A stretch of 60,000 bases of DNA from positions 20,651,675-20,711,674 of the forward strand of contig NC_135560.1 in the NCBI RefSeq assembly GCF_964340395.1, given 5' to 3'. Below, piece after piece: positions 1 through 43,157 of the stretch; position 1 is the stretch's first letter; each line of letters begins with the position of its first letter. The position numbers were made by a program, and so were the translations under genes. Source of the DNA: Glandiceps talaboti. Lineage: Eukaryota > Hemichordata > Enteropneusta > Spengelidae. Under the pieces are notes generated by a model that had not been told where the DNA came from, did not search any database, and saw only the letters and a program-made list of their open reading frames with translations.

Positions 1-410
1 TGACGAACAAAAATGCAGAATGAAGTTTGCATCCTGGAGTTATCATGGTGGCTATATTGATGTACAGCCAGATCCTAACAGCAACATTGATAGCTTCGTA
101 AATAATGGTGAATGGGAGATGTTGGAAATGCAATATGCTAGATCAGTCGGGTACTACGTATGCTGCCCAGGAAACCCGTTTCCAGATGTTGTCTATACCT
201 TACATTTGAAACGCCGATCTACTTTCTACTTTATGAACATCATTTTGCCATCATTTCTTGCCAGTATTTTGATATCAGTTGGATTTTTCCTGCCGTCTGA
301 ATCAGGAGAAAGGGTAACCTTGTGTGTAACCAGTGTACTGTCCCAGTTCGTATTCATGACTGTTGTCTCTAATCATATGCCTCCTACCTCGGACAAAATT
401 CCACATTTAC
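1..410 (+). CDS. Gene A penultimate exon (5' truncated by window): loops B and C, M1, M2
   Basis: The frame starts at base 2 and ends with one base of a split codon before the donor GTAAGTATT at 411. Gene B breaks at the same codon position (36669-37204). The open frame runs on into the intron to 508, but that extension does not match the family. Confidence 0.93.
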
Positions 411-1186
411 GTAAGTATTCAATTGGTACAGATTATTTCGACAACATATGGTTCATACCACCGTACTTACTGTTATTGCTAATACCTTTTATTCCTATCA
501 TTTTCTAGAAAACATAATTCTGAATAATAAGCATGCATAATTCACCACTCTTCTTATTTGAGATACTAGATACAATTACTAACCCTTTACATGACTGTGA
601 AAAACATAAAAAAAACTAATGGTATGTTTTTTCACTAGAGCGCTTCTTCTTCACATCCATCGGACTTGGCGTTTTTTCAACATTTATGACAGCAGTCACA
701 CTTAGTATCCATTTCAGCGAACCTGATTGCCGAGAAGTGCCACCTTGGTTGAGAAAACTGACATTGAAATTCCTCGCAAGGCTACTGTTCACCAGGATAA
801 GAATTCCTATGAAGAAAATTAAAAAGACTAATGCAAAGACAACATATGTGAACAAGCAAGACGGGATACTCTTCACCTCTGTGAACATAAAAAATAACGG
901 CAGCATTAAAAGAGACAAAAAGAGTGATACAGACAAAGTGAAAAGAACCACCGTAGTTCGTCGAGTGAATGATGCGACTCCAGAGGAACAAGAAAGGCGT
1001 ATGCGAGAATGGAAAGAAGTTTCAAGGGTTCTTGATAGAGTATATTTAATTTTGTATACCGTTAGTCTTGTGGCAATAACTTTTCTTTATGTTGCTGTCA
1101 TTGCTAAACTTGCGAAGAAAAACCACCAGGTCGCACATAGTTCAGAGGGTCATTGGCATAATGATGGTTTAGCAAGTGTTAGATAG
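1..1186 (+). CDS. Gene A: nicotinic acetylcholine receptor-like alpha-type subunit, 3' part (exons 1-410 and 639-1186)
   Basis: Two exons joined across a 228-bp GT-AG intron give 318 residues, starting inside the Cys-loop at DEQKC; the 5' part lies outside the window. Visible in order: loop B tryptophan in SWSYHGG, loop C with vicinal cysteines (YYVCCPGNPFPD), M1 from about FMNIILPSFLASILISV, M2 beginning SGERVTLCVTSVLSQF, M3 after the splice (QRFFFTSIGLG), a short basic M3-M4 loop, an amphipathic helix (EEQERRMREWKEVSRVLDR), M4 and a short extracellular tail. In this family the subunit forms pentameric, membrane-spanning channels opened by a transmitter. Glu at -1' and the lack of a Pro insertion before M2 predict cation selectivity. 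Loop C has Phe where most alpha subunits have Tyr after the Cys pair. The family is certain; subtype and ligand are not. Confidence 0.93.
639..1186 (+). CDS. Gene A terminal exon: M3, cytoplasmic loop, M4, stop
   Basis: The acceptor TTTTTTCACTAG ends at 638. The first two bases complete a Gln codon, followed by RFFFTSIGLG of M3. The stop TAG is at 1184-1186. The exon has 548 nt against 542 in gene B, at the same phase. A Met at 686 lies inside M3 and is not a translation start. Confidence 0.92.
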
Positions 1187-1700
1187 TTACCTATATTGTA
1201 GCATCAAACTTGACACTGAGAAAACTATGGCAAATACAAGTGTGAGGTCTAAATATAATTGCTTTAAGAATATAATATTTATGAAAACATGGACATTATT
1301 TTTACTTCAAAAAATCACACTCGCAATGGAAAAAATAACGACAGTTTAAGTTATGACCACGCATCCAGATATGCTGTTGGTGCGCATACGGTCCAAGATG
1401 GCGATTTACTAAGCAAACCACACGTTTCTCGTAAGAGTCAAAGTTGTAACCTACACATAACCAAACATTAATCATTGACTGAGATATTTAATTGGAGAAA
1501 AGCCATACTGGAGAATAAAAACCTCGTGATTTTCTTCTTGTCATTTTAACCAATAATCTCGAAAAAATTTAACAACAATTCCAAGATATATGTCAAAGTT
1601 TTAAAATAAAAGTAGAATTTGGAAAGGTCTGTGCGTGTTCGTAATCTGAACGCAAGTACATTGTGAATAAAGTTGAAAGTAACTCGTATATGTAGTACTA
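1187..1700 (+). other. Gene A 3' untranslated region with candidate polyadenylation signals
   Basis: The sequence after the stop is AT-rich. AATAAA hexamers occur at 1514-1519 and 1666-1671; either could end the transcript. A 60-codon open frame at 1289-1471 has no recognisable similarity and is probably chance. Confidence 0.45.
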
Positions 1701-4700
1701 CGGACAACGTCACAAACGCATGTTCTGAAACTTTGTATGTTACATTTATTCTGGAAAATAGCATTGCAATTTGAATACCAAATGGGGAAATAAATTGAAA
1801 GACCTTGAACTTAATTACTGAAATGGTTTTTTCTTTTATCGGGAATTAATTGACACATCATAATGAGTATTTCTTTATCAGTCATCCAATAATTGTAGCA
1901 GTCAAACTGTGTTAATGTCAGTGAACCGGCAATGTCATAGCCTTGTTCGACACATCAAATGTGACAGACTAAATATAACAAATACTTCGATAAGAAATAA
2001 ACTGATTATTTTTGTTATTAACGTATTTCTCTTTATCGACGAATGATTAGATATGCCATAACGATATCGAAATAAACCGCATGTTTGATATTTCGACATT
2101 TTTCTATGTTCCCAACAAAAAAGTCACCTTGTAGAACTTAAAATATTCACTGCCTAACATATCATTTATACATGTTTTGTAAATATACACTATCTACTAA
2201 TTTACATGTACGCTTATAAGAAAAATATCCTGAAGTCAGAATTTTGTTGCTTTTCAGTATTAATTGATCACCATATCGAATGCAATGGTTGAAGCATATT
2301 GTGCAGAGAAATATATGATGATTTATTTGTGAGAGTAGGACCTCATACCCACAGCAGCTGAATAGTGAAAATAACAGAGTACATTTTTGAATAGTGGATA
2401 GTTCAGATAGTGCAGGCAGGATTTGTAATCAGTGATGCAAAACGCTATAAAATTACTAATGTGCGACAATATAAACTTTACAAAGCATTAAATATATCAA
2501 TGTACCGTTAACTATGAATTGGTGAATAACGCATACAGGTGAAATAAACGCAAGATGTTTTTAAATCAAAGTGATATGTTGATGGTTCTTTATTTGACTG
2601 ATTCGTTCCAGCATGACGTACTACCAATTGTGTACGAAACCATAAGTTTTTTCTATTTTTGTACCTGTATGCATGGATATTAGGCCTATTAAAAAATGTT
2701 TGGTTCCGATTACGGTTAGGTAGAGTTTTAAATTTTACTTCATAATATGATATATTTTGTTTCATATGTGAGTGTCTAGTTCAAGTTTTCCATTGTTTTC
2801 CATATGGTCTCTGTGTTATTTATTTCTTCCTATCAGATGTACAGCCATTATAGATTGGAAGAACAGTTTTATATTGTCTTTTTAAATTGATGTCAGTTTC
2901 TGCTTCCACTATGAGACTTCACACAGTTTTTGCAATTTTGTTATTTTTTTCTTGAATACGTAAAAAAAAGTTTAGGGTCGGCAGTGAAAAACTAGGTGGG
3001 GTCGGAACCAAACAATTATTTTTCAGGCCGTAGGATGATTGAAATCTGGTCGAAATTTTGGAAACTGCTGATTTGGTATCACTCTCTCAAAAAATGTAAT
3101 TGTCTCGAATAATGTGAAAACAGTGCTAGCCTGATGTTCTTTAAAACACTTTATAAATCAGTGCAAAAAGGTCTTTCACACACTTGGAAAGAATGTTCCC
3201 GTTTAAAGCTAGGTAAACGTCTTGAAATTTCTGATAGACGCATTTTTGTCTTATTACGATGATGGTCAAATGGTTAACTGGACTGCTATTTGTTTCTGAA
3301 TGGCTGAAGTTCTTCAAGATTTGAATCAATGTCAGTGTCACACCAAGTCTAGCTGTGTGATTTGGACCTTGTAGGACAGAGTTTGCCATGTGAGGGGTTC
3401 AGTCTTTGCCGAAGTAGCAGTTATAGTATTTCCTATGGAGTTAGGAATTCAAAGAATTCATTGTGATGTTAAAGGTCCGGCAATGTAACAATTGTAAAGT
3501 GCTTTGAACATAATGTGGGGAATGTGATACTCTTGGAGGATACGTTTCGTATAATGCCCGAACGCATTCTTAGACTATACATTTCGTGTAATGTGGGAAT
3601 GCATTCTTAGAGGATACATTTCGTATAAGACGGGGGAAAGCATTCTTAGAGGATATATTTTGTATAATGTTAGGAATGCACTCTTAGAGGATACCCTTTG
3701 TATAATGTCGGGAATGCATTCTTAAAAGCCTCAGGATACATTTTGTATAATGTGAGGAATGCATTCTTAGTGCCTCAGGAAACATGGTTTCCCATGAAAT
3801 ACATCTCAATCGTGGAGCTACTGATGATATCGAGGTTCGTTTTGTAACATGACGCTGCTGTTTACTCTTCAACCTTTAGGTATACGACGTCTAACACATA
3901 CATTTGTACCTATAATTGTGCTTTTTATATGACAACGATGTTTGAAGATGGCAGATATTTTAGTAAGACTATTTTGGACCATACCTCATATAAATTAGTT
4001 ATGTTGAGAAAGTTCGGTATACTCTAGATATAGAACTATAAAAATGTACTTTTGTGTTGTGTTGAAAATAAAGGAATCATAGATCACACAATCGTATACG
4101 ACTATAGTATGGAATACAGTCGAATTCTTTGAAAAACAAGTTTGTCGACTAATATTACATATTGCATGCATTTTCAGACTTTGATATTTTACACATCAAT
4201 GTTGTTAGGTATCACAGGGTGCATTCCGTCCCTTGCTCTCGGATGGACATGGAATGGTGCTAACATTTGGCCTTACAAGAAATGAAATGTGGTTGATATT
4301 GTCCAATTGAACAAATATTTATGCTACTACATATTACATTCCTCGTACACTGTAAGACGGTAGAGTGTTGAACGCGGTATGGAATTCGTATGGATAAATC
4401 ACGTAAGAGGGCATGGACTAGACATAGGTTCAACTCACAAATATACTATCAAATTTGTGATTTCAAATTCCCTTAATACGTACTTTGATCTAATCGGACC
4501 TCAAAGGTTTGGTACGGAGACACCTCATAGGATTTCGTAACAGTGAACAAATCTTATAAGCTTCGTCTGACATTAAACGTCACCCCAATTACAAATCATG
4601 GCCACTCGCGATGATTTATATTTACACGTGTCTCTCATATCGGCAGTAATGAACATTTGTAAGCACGAGTTCAATCATGAGAAACATAGCTTTCTCTAAT

Positions 4701-7700
4701 GTAACGACGGATATGGAGACATGACATTTTTTAACATAACGATTTAATGTACCATTTGAACTTTTCGAAATAAGGTCTTTGGAGACGTCCTTTCAAGTGA
4801 CCAATCTTAAGCATTACCTCGTACTAACATTAAGACTTAATACATTTCAAACAAGTATTTGTAGAAAACACAGCCAACAAATGTTTTAGAAGCATTCAAA
4901 ACTGAAGACGGGTCCCTTGTGCGTATGTAAGCTATCGTATTAAAAAGGAAGCATGCCACACTTTGGCGTTAAATGCACAGTCATATAGGCTATATGGGTC
5001 TGGGATTTGAACAAAGGTCTGATGTTGAGATTTGTCCTTGTGATATAAGCAGAGTGTACTATTCCTAGGAAGAAGATACTGTGGATGTCACGTAAAATTG
5101 AATCTCATACGTTACCTTTCTGAAGGTATTCAACGAACTTTGCTTTCGAATAGCGAAAAAGTTCGTTATTTTGACAGGGTTTCTTGGTTTGATCTTCGTA
5201 TAGTACACCTAATCATCCGTCCTAAACGACCGCTTACTTAAATCGTTTAAACATAGAAACCAAAGTAAACTGTGCACATGTTTAAGCATACATCAAACCA
5301 AATAACAATATGGTTTTATTTTAATACAGGTCTGAAACCAAGGTTTATAGAACCAGAGCCCTCATACCTTTTCCGATTAAATGTAATACACAAAGGTAAT
5401 AATAAAAGGAAGTAAAATAGCAAAATTGTTGACATAAAAAGATAATATGGTACCCCTAAAGGGATAATACTTAGGCTGAAAACTTAACAACTTAACAAAG
5501 TTAAGTACTGACAGCTTGACTGATGACAAACACCCACTATAGAAACTGGAATGTTTTCAGTACGCTTTTGTTCTTGAATTGAAATTCATTTTCCCTTAAA
5601 AGCTTATATCGGACACCTAAAGAAAAAGATGATATCGGCAGTACAAGGTAATCTCGTCTATTAGAGTGGATGGGAATTTCCTTCAAATGTGTTTAAAGCT
5701 TTCATAGGTGAGTAACTTGACAACCTAAACGTATGAATTAAACGGACAAAATATCGAAGTGTGTGTAATGCGCAGTAGAATACGCCAATCTAGACACTTT
5801 GCGCCTTTGCATACTATAAACCTCAACTTCCGACATAGTGTTAAGGATTCAGTATCAAAATATCGAATTAGTATTCATGACTACCTATCAAAGAATTGAT
5901 ATATTATGTCAGACGGTTATGTTGTGATCGGGTCGACACTAGACAAGATATACACATGGTAAATATTTTGAATATTAGTGTTTTCTTTTTTCTTGTCTAA
6001 ACTGACTATGAACCCCAACCTTTCTTTGAATAGAAGAAATCTGTAGTCGGAGAATTTGAAACTGATCTATCACCTAAAAAGGGCTTCGCTAATCTTGCGT
6101 TTTCATATCTCCTAATCGCGTGTGTGTTTGTGGTGGTCGGCTTCCACTCAGTTAAACACAATAACACTGTAATGAATTATGGCTTTCATATGTCCCTTCA
6201 TATTTATTCCGACCTGTAAGATATACATAATTGTAAATGGTGACAGGGCAGGAAAATAGATGTCTACGTATATGCAAGATGCCTCTTTTAACACTTATTT
6301 TTCGTAATATTTCAATAATGCATGGATAGGTTTTGTATGTATATCCACATTAAAAGTTAAAAGTACCCGATCTGCTGATTGATTGTCCGACAGATCTTAC
6401 TGGGAAAATATGGGGGGGGGGGTAGTTAGGGAGAAATCAGAGATATTTAAAAGAACACTGTATCACACATGTACATAAACATACCAACCATCCCATCCAT
6501 ACCGCAATATATCTTTATATTATATTCGTCATGACTGATAACTCAATGAATTTGCGATATTATGAAAATAATAAGCTTAATGATTAATGACATATTGTCG
6601 ACACTATGTTATAAAACATTGACAATATTAAAATTGAAAATACCCCTAATCATTATTGAAAACCCTCATGCATGTATAACTTTATTAACATAATATGAGA
6701 ATAAGATGACATAAAAGGACATCTTTTACTCGTATACTGTCTGTATTGTCAAATTTCTGTTTCTGACTGTATGCTGCTGGAAACATTTGTGACATGTACT
6801 GATGAAAGATCAAAATACGCCAAGGTACAGAAAGGAATTGCAATGAATATAAAATAACAGCTATTCCATCCAAAAAATGGTCCCATCTGAAATAAACAGT
6901 ACGTATATGAGACTCTGAGGATAAGACAACAAATGATATATATACTTTTAGACACTAATTCCAGACTGTGAAGTAAGGACGTGTAGAACGGGATGATTAC
7001 TCAAGATGATATCCTTTCACCTACTGTTTTGTAACAGAGAGGTTTATGAGCACAAATATGCAATGCTCTTCTGAACCCGGATTGAAACACTTGGCCAGAT
7101 TAACTGACGGATTTAGGCAAAGCCATGGGTTTTATGACCTTAAAAAAGAAGTTATACATTTCATATTTTATCCAATTAAATTCATCGATAAAGATTGAAG
7201 CAATTGCAAACGATACATGCAAAACTAAATCATAATTTCCTAGCCATGGTGTTTCAAAATTGCAGTTGTTGGATGCATTAATAATATTCAGCAAATCTTG
7301 TTGTGGTACAAAAAAAAAACTTATTACGCAGCCTCCGATTTCATTTGCAGTTATTTATAATTTAATAACCAAACTATTTTATCTCTGGCTTCCCTCTCAC
7401 AAATGATCAACTATCAAATTGACTGACCACCGACCTGAATGTGTAACAAAAACAGTGTACAACATAGAAATACAATGGATGTGGAGAAATGGCCATGCAT
7501 TCATTACACAACCCTTGTATATGTCATCACATCTTTGGATTTCATATTAGACAGATATTGTTACCATGTGTGTTAATTAAATGTAATTTTGAAAGTTTTT
7601 TATTTTGGAAATCGTGACTACACAGATGTTAATTCATTTCACATGTCTATAAATAAATCATGCATAATGTACAATGAAATGATCACGGAACGACGCGACT

Positions 7701-8270
7701 GTCACAATCCTAATGAAGTAAAGGCAACCTGTGACATGAGCGCCATAGTTTCTTAAAAGATGTCGAAGAATTTGACGTAAGCGTCAGACACACCAGCGAC
7801 TTGCAATCTTTGTCAACGAACTGTTCTAATTTCGTGTATGGATTCACTTTTGGGTGACTAGGCCTAATCAGAACTGCATCTCATTGTAACGTCATGACAA
7901 CGTTTTTCTTATTAAGCAATATATCGTCAGTAATACACATCGTACCAAAATTTATATATTATTACACACTGCCTGAATCTTCATGGAAATGATACCTTTG
8001 TGTCCTTGAAAACACAATCTGGAACACTGTTTTATCTACACACAATACAGTTAAGATCACCAATGAATTATACTGGTCCCACCTTTTATTTATAACAACA
8101 AAATAGAATATTTTTGGATAGCAAGACTTTGCACTAGTCTAATAGCATTGTACATTTATGTCATCGTAAATTCTCATTCAATATTGGACACAGATGTATT
8201 ATCTACTTTATATCTCGACTGCAAATGCTACCCTTCATCATAAACAATACGTTGTTATAAACTAAATATG
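1700..8270. other. Intergenic region between genes A and B
   Basis: About 6.5 kb of AT-rich DNA. The only structure I see is a 38-39-bp minisatellite near 3535-3785 and an 11-base G run at 6412-6422. Short open frames here have no recognisable domains. Confidence 0.6.
3535..3785. repeat. Minisatellite, unit 38-39 bp, about six degenerate copies
   Basis: The unit contains GCATTCTTAGAGGATACAT followed by TTCGTATAATG and a G-rich end. The CATTCTTA landmark recurs at 3564, 3602, 3641, 3679 (as CACTCTTA), 3718 and 3772, giving spacings of 38, 39, 38, 39 and 54. The last, longer unit carries an insertion (AGCCTCAGG). Copies differ at several positions, so the array is old. Confidence 0.85.
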
Positions 8271-8480
8271 CATCATTTGTGGGAATAGGCAGAGCGGGTA
8301 CAAACTGCGTTTACATGATGAATAGAATGATCTCCCGACTCATACAGATCAGTAAAGCCACGAATATTGCAGTGGCTATTAATAGAAGAGGCACCCCCGT
8401 ATACAGACCGAACGTATGCACTCCCCAGGTTGACGAAATTGAAGATCATTTGCAGTCTCCTCAGTGAACCGTTATACATC

Positions 8481-38140
<29,660 letters not shown>

Positions 38141-38590
38141 CTCGATCCCAAAATAAGTAAAAAAGTAATACCCGTATTCATGTTATCTTTATAACAAAGA
38201 TATCTTAAACCATGTAGCTAGCTACGAACTAACTCACTTTCTAAAACAAGAGTTCCATCTATAACAGGCTAGGGAATTTAGGTTTATATTGATATAATGA
38301 AGTAGATGTTTCACACAAGTGTATGATCTGTACCTAGTATAAGCTGGTTTGTTTGAAATGTATATCTTCGAATCACAACAATATTGATGTTACCGCTATT
38401 TTACAGTGTGTTTTTCTAGTTGTTAGTTCAATCTAGTTGGATTTATTCCGAATATATACTAGTATAACCGACTCACGATACAGCATACTTGGTATTTGTA
38501 TATGGCTAACCCACGTTTTATATGTGTAAGTTTAACGTACTAGGTCAAATATGCTATCAATAAAAAGAAAATATTCAAATGCATAAAAAG
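38141..38590 (+). other. Gene B 3' untranslated region with polyadenylation candidate
   Basis: AATAAA at 38559-38564 lies 419 bp after the stop, followed by A-rich sequence. It is the first good hexamer downstream and the likely 3' end. Confidence 0.5.
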
Positions 38591-40605
38591 TTTAACGATA
38601 AGGATTAATTCAATTTACCATCCGTCCCACATTATTCATTTTCGAACCTTTTATTTATAACTTTGTTTACATCTTACACAACAATCTGTCTTGATAATAT
38701 AGTTTTGATATACTAGTATTTGGCTATTATTTTACCACTTTAAGCATTCTAGGATTCGTTTCTGTTGATTTGAAAATGTTATGCTGGATACTTTCCACGT
38801 ATAGTATATATGTGACTACTGTGTAAGACTTAAATACCTCAATACAAGATATATCGAATCTAACAGAGCGAGAAGACATTGATGAACACAATAAGGTTTC
38901 ATATTGACGTCAAAAAAAAGAATTAGCACCAGTTGTGAACACAAGAAAGATTGTATTATCGTAATACTGTCCTCTACTGGAAACCGTTAATTGTCTGTCA
39001 TAAAGAGTCTGCAGAGTACATGAGATAACAATAGCAGAATCTTCACCACAAACAAAAACACTTGCTCTGACAAATGGCACATCATAATAAAGGAATATGA
39101 ATTCAAAGACGTTATGTTATGTTAACGTATTGTAAATTTGCTTCTGCACATGCATGTATATGCATTTTGTTACACATATGTATTATTTTAATTCATTGCT
39201 ATGGCTTGTAATAGAAAAATACTACCAGTACAAAATGAAAAACCATGACATGTATCATGTCATGTATGTATTACCGATGTTGATGTTTGTACCCGTCGAT
39301 AACAGCACTTTGCAAAATGTCGAAAAATAGCTTTGTAAATGAAGGATCGTTAACTCCAGAGGACATGGGACCGGGACATGGGTATCATACCCAATGCATA
39401 GATTGTAGTGATATTATCCTCTCTGCTATTATTAACACTGAAACCAATTTGTATGACATCTGAATAATGTGTGACTTCAATGTGCTCAGCGTATTTATTA
39501 AAAGAATATTCATGTCAACAAGAGAATACATCTACAGCTTTTCAGAGAAGGTTGCTCGAGGCGTTAATAAATATACTGTAAAAGCAATGTCGTTGTTGTT
39601 GTTGTTGATGTTGTTGTTTATGGCTTTCTCACTTATAACATCACGGTATGAATCAGAAAAAAAACTACAAATAAGTGATGAAATAATCAGGCTATGCATA
39701 GTACTGTTATCATTAATGTCACAATTCATGTATTAGCTGATTGATAATAGTGTTTGAACAACATACTACGGTGGGGTCCACTCAATAACGGTTAATTAGG
39801 CTAGTGTTCTTGTGGGCCTGCTTGTATTCATGTTACATGATCATATGGTATTTATAATATATTCAGTAATTTTCCTACGCCCTGATATGTTTTATGAAGG
39901 AAACTATTCAAGACATTCTCATCAATTTTAACAGTAAAACGATATCACCTCAGGAAAGCTTAAGTCATGCACCAGTTATTCTACTCTGACAAAAAGGTAA
40001 AGAAGTGATATGAATACAAATAAGTGTATCGCCTTTGATGCATTCATACTCATACACAGTACTGAATTCCGATCATTTGTGTCTGATAAATACAAGAGAA
40101 TCACACTTCCTCTCACATATTACCGGGGAACTACTTCTGTCGAGACAAAGCGGGTCTTAATTATTACAGATATCTCGTATCATGCTTTAATCATTAACTG
40201 TTCTGCAGCAGAATAAATGGATGATTTCAATCTAAGTTGATCTCTCACGTACATCATTGCGTATATTTTCTGTTCACTTTGATGAATTTCAGATTGAAGT
40301 GAAATTGCACGTAATACTACTATGATTCTACATTCCAATTAGAATATACACTATACTGCATGTTTGCAACGATAATTAATCTATTCTTTATCTATAAATA
40401 TAAAATTAGAATTCATCTTAGAAATTCATCTTCAATCATATACCGAAAATGTATGCATATATATAAAAAAAAACATTTCATAATATCCAACATTTGGAGA
40501 CGAAGTGGTTTGTGACGTAGTTACATATCCGTCAACAGTTGCCACACTGTAATGATGCATTGTGTCACCTTCTTTTAGCTTAAGTAGCTGACCCATCCTA
40601 AGTCC

Positions 40606-40820
40606 AGTCCAGTCCAGTACATTACAATACAGTCCAGTGCAGTGCAGTACAGTGCAGTACAGTACAGTACAATACAGAACAGTACAGTGAAGTACAGTAC
40701 AGTACAGTACAGTACAGTGCAGTGTAGTGACAGTACAGTACAGAACAGAACAGTACAGTACAGTACAGTACAGTGCAGTGCAGTGCAGTGCAGTACAGTA
40801 CAGAACAGAACAGTACAGCA
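40606..40820. repeat. Pentanucleotide array (ACAGT)n with AGTGC and AGAAC variants
   Basis: About 43 five-base units, mainly CAGTA, with blocks of CAGTG and CAGAA. A separate stretch of CACAA/CATAA units follows at 40878-40912. Open frames on both strands are repeat artefacts. Confidence 0.92.
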
Positions 40821-42229
40821 ATGTAATGACATACGATAGGATAAGACTTAGATGCAATGTGGTGTTATGGTTTGTTACAACACAACATAACATAGCACAA
40901 CACAACATACCATGATAGAAGGTAATATGACACAACTTTTAAATGATCAACTAATGACAGATAATTTTGTCTGTCGATATGGTGTAACCACAATGGAAAC
41001 TAATACAAAACAACATTCAAAGAACCTTTCGATGTATTTGTCCGCTTTCCAAATGGAAAGTATTCCCACGACCGTTATCTGGACATGTCCTAGATTATTC
41101 GAGATACGAGAGGCTTTACTGAATTAGGCTCATGTGGAATACGGATAAGGGGAAGAGATGATATCATTTCACGAGCATCTGTTGCATGATTACATTCTAC
41201 TTTCAACGTTCGTGTTATTTACTCCATATGCATGCAACGCCTTCATTGATCCTTATGTGTCTCGGAGGCTTTATAGGGAAACATGAATTGTACGTGCTCG
41301 AATTATATAACAAATATAATATCTTAAAAGAAGTTTCTGACAAATGCGGTATTTCAGACACAGGGTACATATTTATGTCATTGGTCCTAACATTCCAACT
41401 AATGATAGCTTTACACTAGACGAAGCTAACCTTGAACAATCTTTCTACAAACTTGATCCTATATTTCTATCCTAAATGCTCAATAACATGATTTTCGTCA
41501 TTTTACAAGTCTTGTCTTTGGAAACAGATATGGGTAAAGCAATGTGAATGTTGGACCAAACGTCCCTTAGATAACCTGATAACATATAAACGGACCATGC
41601 AAGGTAAAACAAAACAAAGTAGATATCCTACCGGGGACCAGGGCCTTATATTAAACTTATAAGAATTAAATTTAAAAAAAACTATTGTGGGGAGGGGTGT
41701 CGAAAACTGTTTTGACCAAAATATTTTCATTTTTCGTACATAATGCTTGTCCCTACGAGAATGTATACACTTTTATTTAAGTGAATTACAAGCATATTTG
41801 CCTTTATAGTAAAAATTCACCAACTTTGATCGAAGGTAATAACCATTATTTGCACACTTTTATGTAAGGGATTACATGTTAGTTCACATTGTGTGTACTA
41901 AAATACTTGTCACTTCGAATACACGAGAAGCCAGAAGAAAGTCTCGGATTTACAGATTTAATGCATTGTTGAACCAAAAGGTCACATGGCCAAGAGAGAT
42001 ATAATTAGATTAATTATAGGGAAGACAGCCACGAGCGAAATAAAAAAAGTAATTATTGAAATTGAAATAACTCTCCGTTTCATAAATAAAATTAAAGAAT
42101 ATAGGTAACATAAATAAGAGACAGTGTAAGTTCTTTCTAATTTGACACTTACAAAGGCTGATGTTATATCAAAAGCGTTTCATGCAACAATTATTCATGA
42201 CAAGCTAAATAAGTCTTTCTCGAAGACAT

Positions 42230-42680
42230 AATCCCAACTTTTCAACTTCCTCATAAATATTCTGTAATTTTTGCGACAAATATGGCCGCCATTTGGTCAT
42301 TATCATGAAGGTCACGAAACCAGATGTGCAATATTGGACTACAGTATCTGACATTTGTGCCTGGTTTGGTTGAAACCAGTCCATGCATTTTAGAGATATA
42401 CTTTGAACAATACGGGTCATTTGACCTTGAATATAGAGGTCAAAGTCAAAGCTCAAGGTCCCATTACAAGAATCACCTGGGTGTAGACGCTCAAATGTAC
42501 ACCCAAATGCGAGCTCTATATATTAAGCTTCCGGTGTTATGCAAATCGCGAATCTTTTCGACAAAAATGACTGCCATTTAGCTGTATCAGGAAGGTCATG
42601 AAACAAAGTGATAGACATATGCTCAATATGACATTTGTTAAACGTTTCATTGAAATGGGGCTTTACAAGTTTGAGATACA
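42230..42680. repeat. Two diverged copies of a ~90-bp segment about 290 bp apart
   Basis: TGCGACAAATATGGCCGCCA at about 42271 and TCGACAAAAATGACTGCCAT at about 42559 are each followed by TT-AGGTCA-GAAAC and then GACATTTGT. A GGTCAAAGTCAAAGCTCAAG run lies between. It looks like an old internally repeated dispersed element. Confidence 0.5.
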
Positions 42681-42888
42681 GGTGGGCCTAGATGGGAAAC
42701 ATCCCCCGGGCATTGCTCATTTAGAGCTAATAACTACACTTGTACATTTGACTAAACATTATATGCTATATCAGGAAGCCTACCAGTAAAGTTACTCGTC
42801 AGCTAATTGGTTATTGGTGATCACAGTACCAGTTTATTTTTCCCCGACCTTGTACCTTGATCTTTATAATTAAAACTGTGGTATGATT

Positions 42889-43157
42889 GACAGCTGATTT
42901 GTTGGTGAACGATGTCAATGGAAAGTGTCCTTATAACAGATCGCGATAGTATGTGCGTGATCTTTAGCCACAATAAAAGACAGATGATTTTTGGGTGAAC
43001 AATATCAATGGAAAGTGTCCTTAACAGATCGCGATAGTATGTGCGTGATCTTTAGCCACAATAAAAGACAGATGATTTTTGGGTGAACATATCAATGGAA
43101 AGTGTCCTTAACAGATCACGATAGTATGTGCGTGATCTTTAGCCACAATAAAAGACA
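42889..43157. repeat. Tandem repeat, unit 87-90 bp, three copies
   Basis: Copies start at 42889, 42979 and 43067. Each carries TCAATGGAAAGTGTCCTTA, CGATAGTATGTGCGTGATCT and TAGCCACAATAAAAGACA. Copies 2 and 3 differ by only a few bases; copy 1 is more diverged at its 5' end. Confidence 0.92.

Noticed and set aside
20-508. Uninterrupted frame of 162 codons starting at Met in gene A
   Set aside because: The part after 410 reads into the intron past a strong GTAAGTATT donor and loses family similarity. Met at 20 is internal to the Cys-loop region, not a start.
40432-40935. 167-codon frame on the minus strand rich in Cys, Thr, Val, Leu and Tyr
   Set aside because: It runs through the (ACAGT)n array; a 5-bp unit reads through all frames. 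The flanks show no domain.
42889-43157. CRISPR-like array
   Set aside because: The copies are direct head-to-tail tandem units without unique spacers, in animal DNA.
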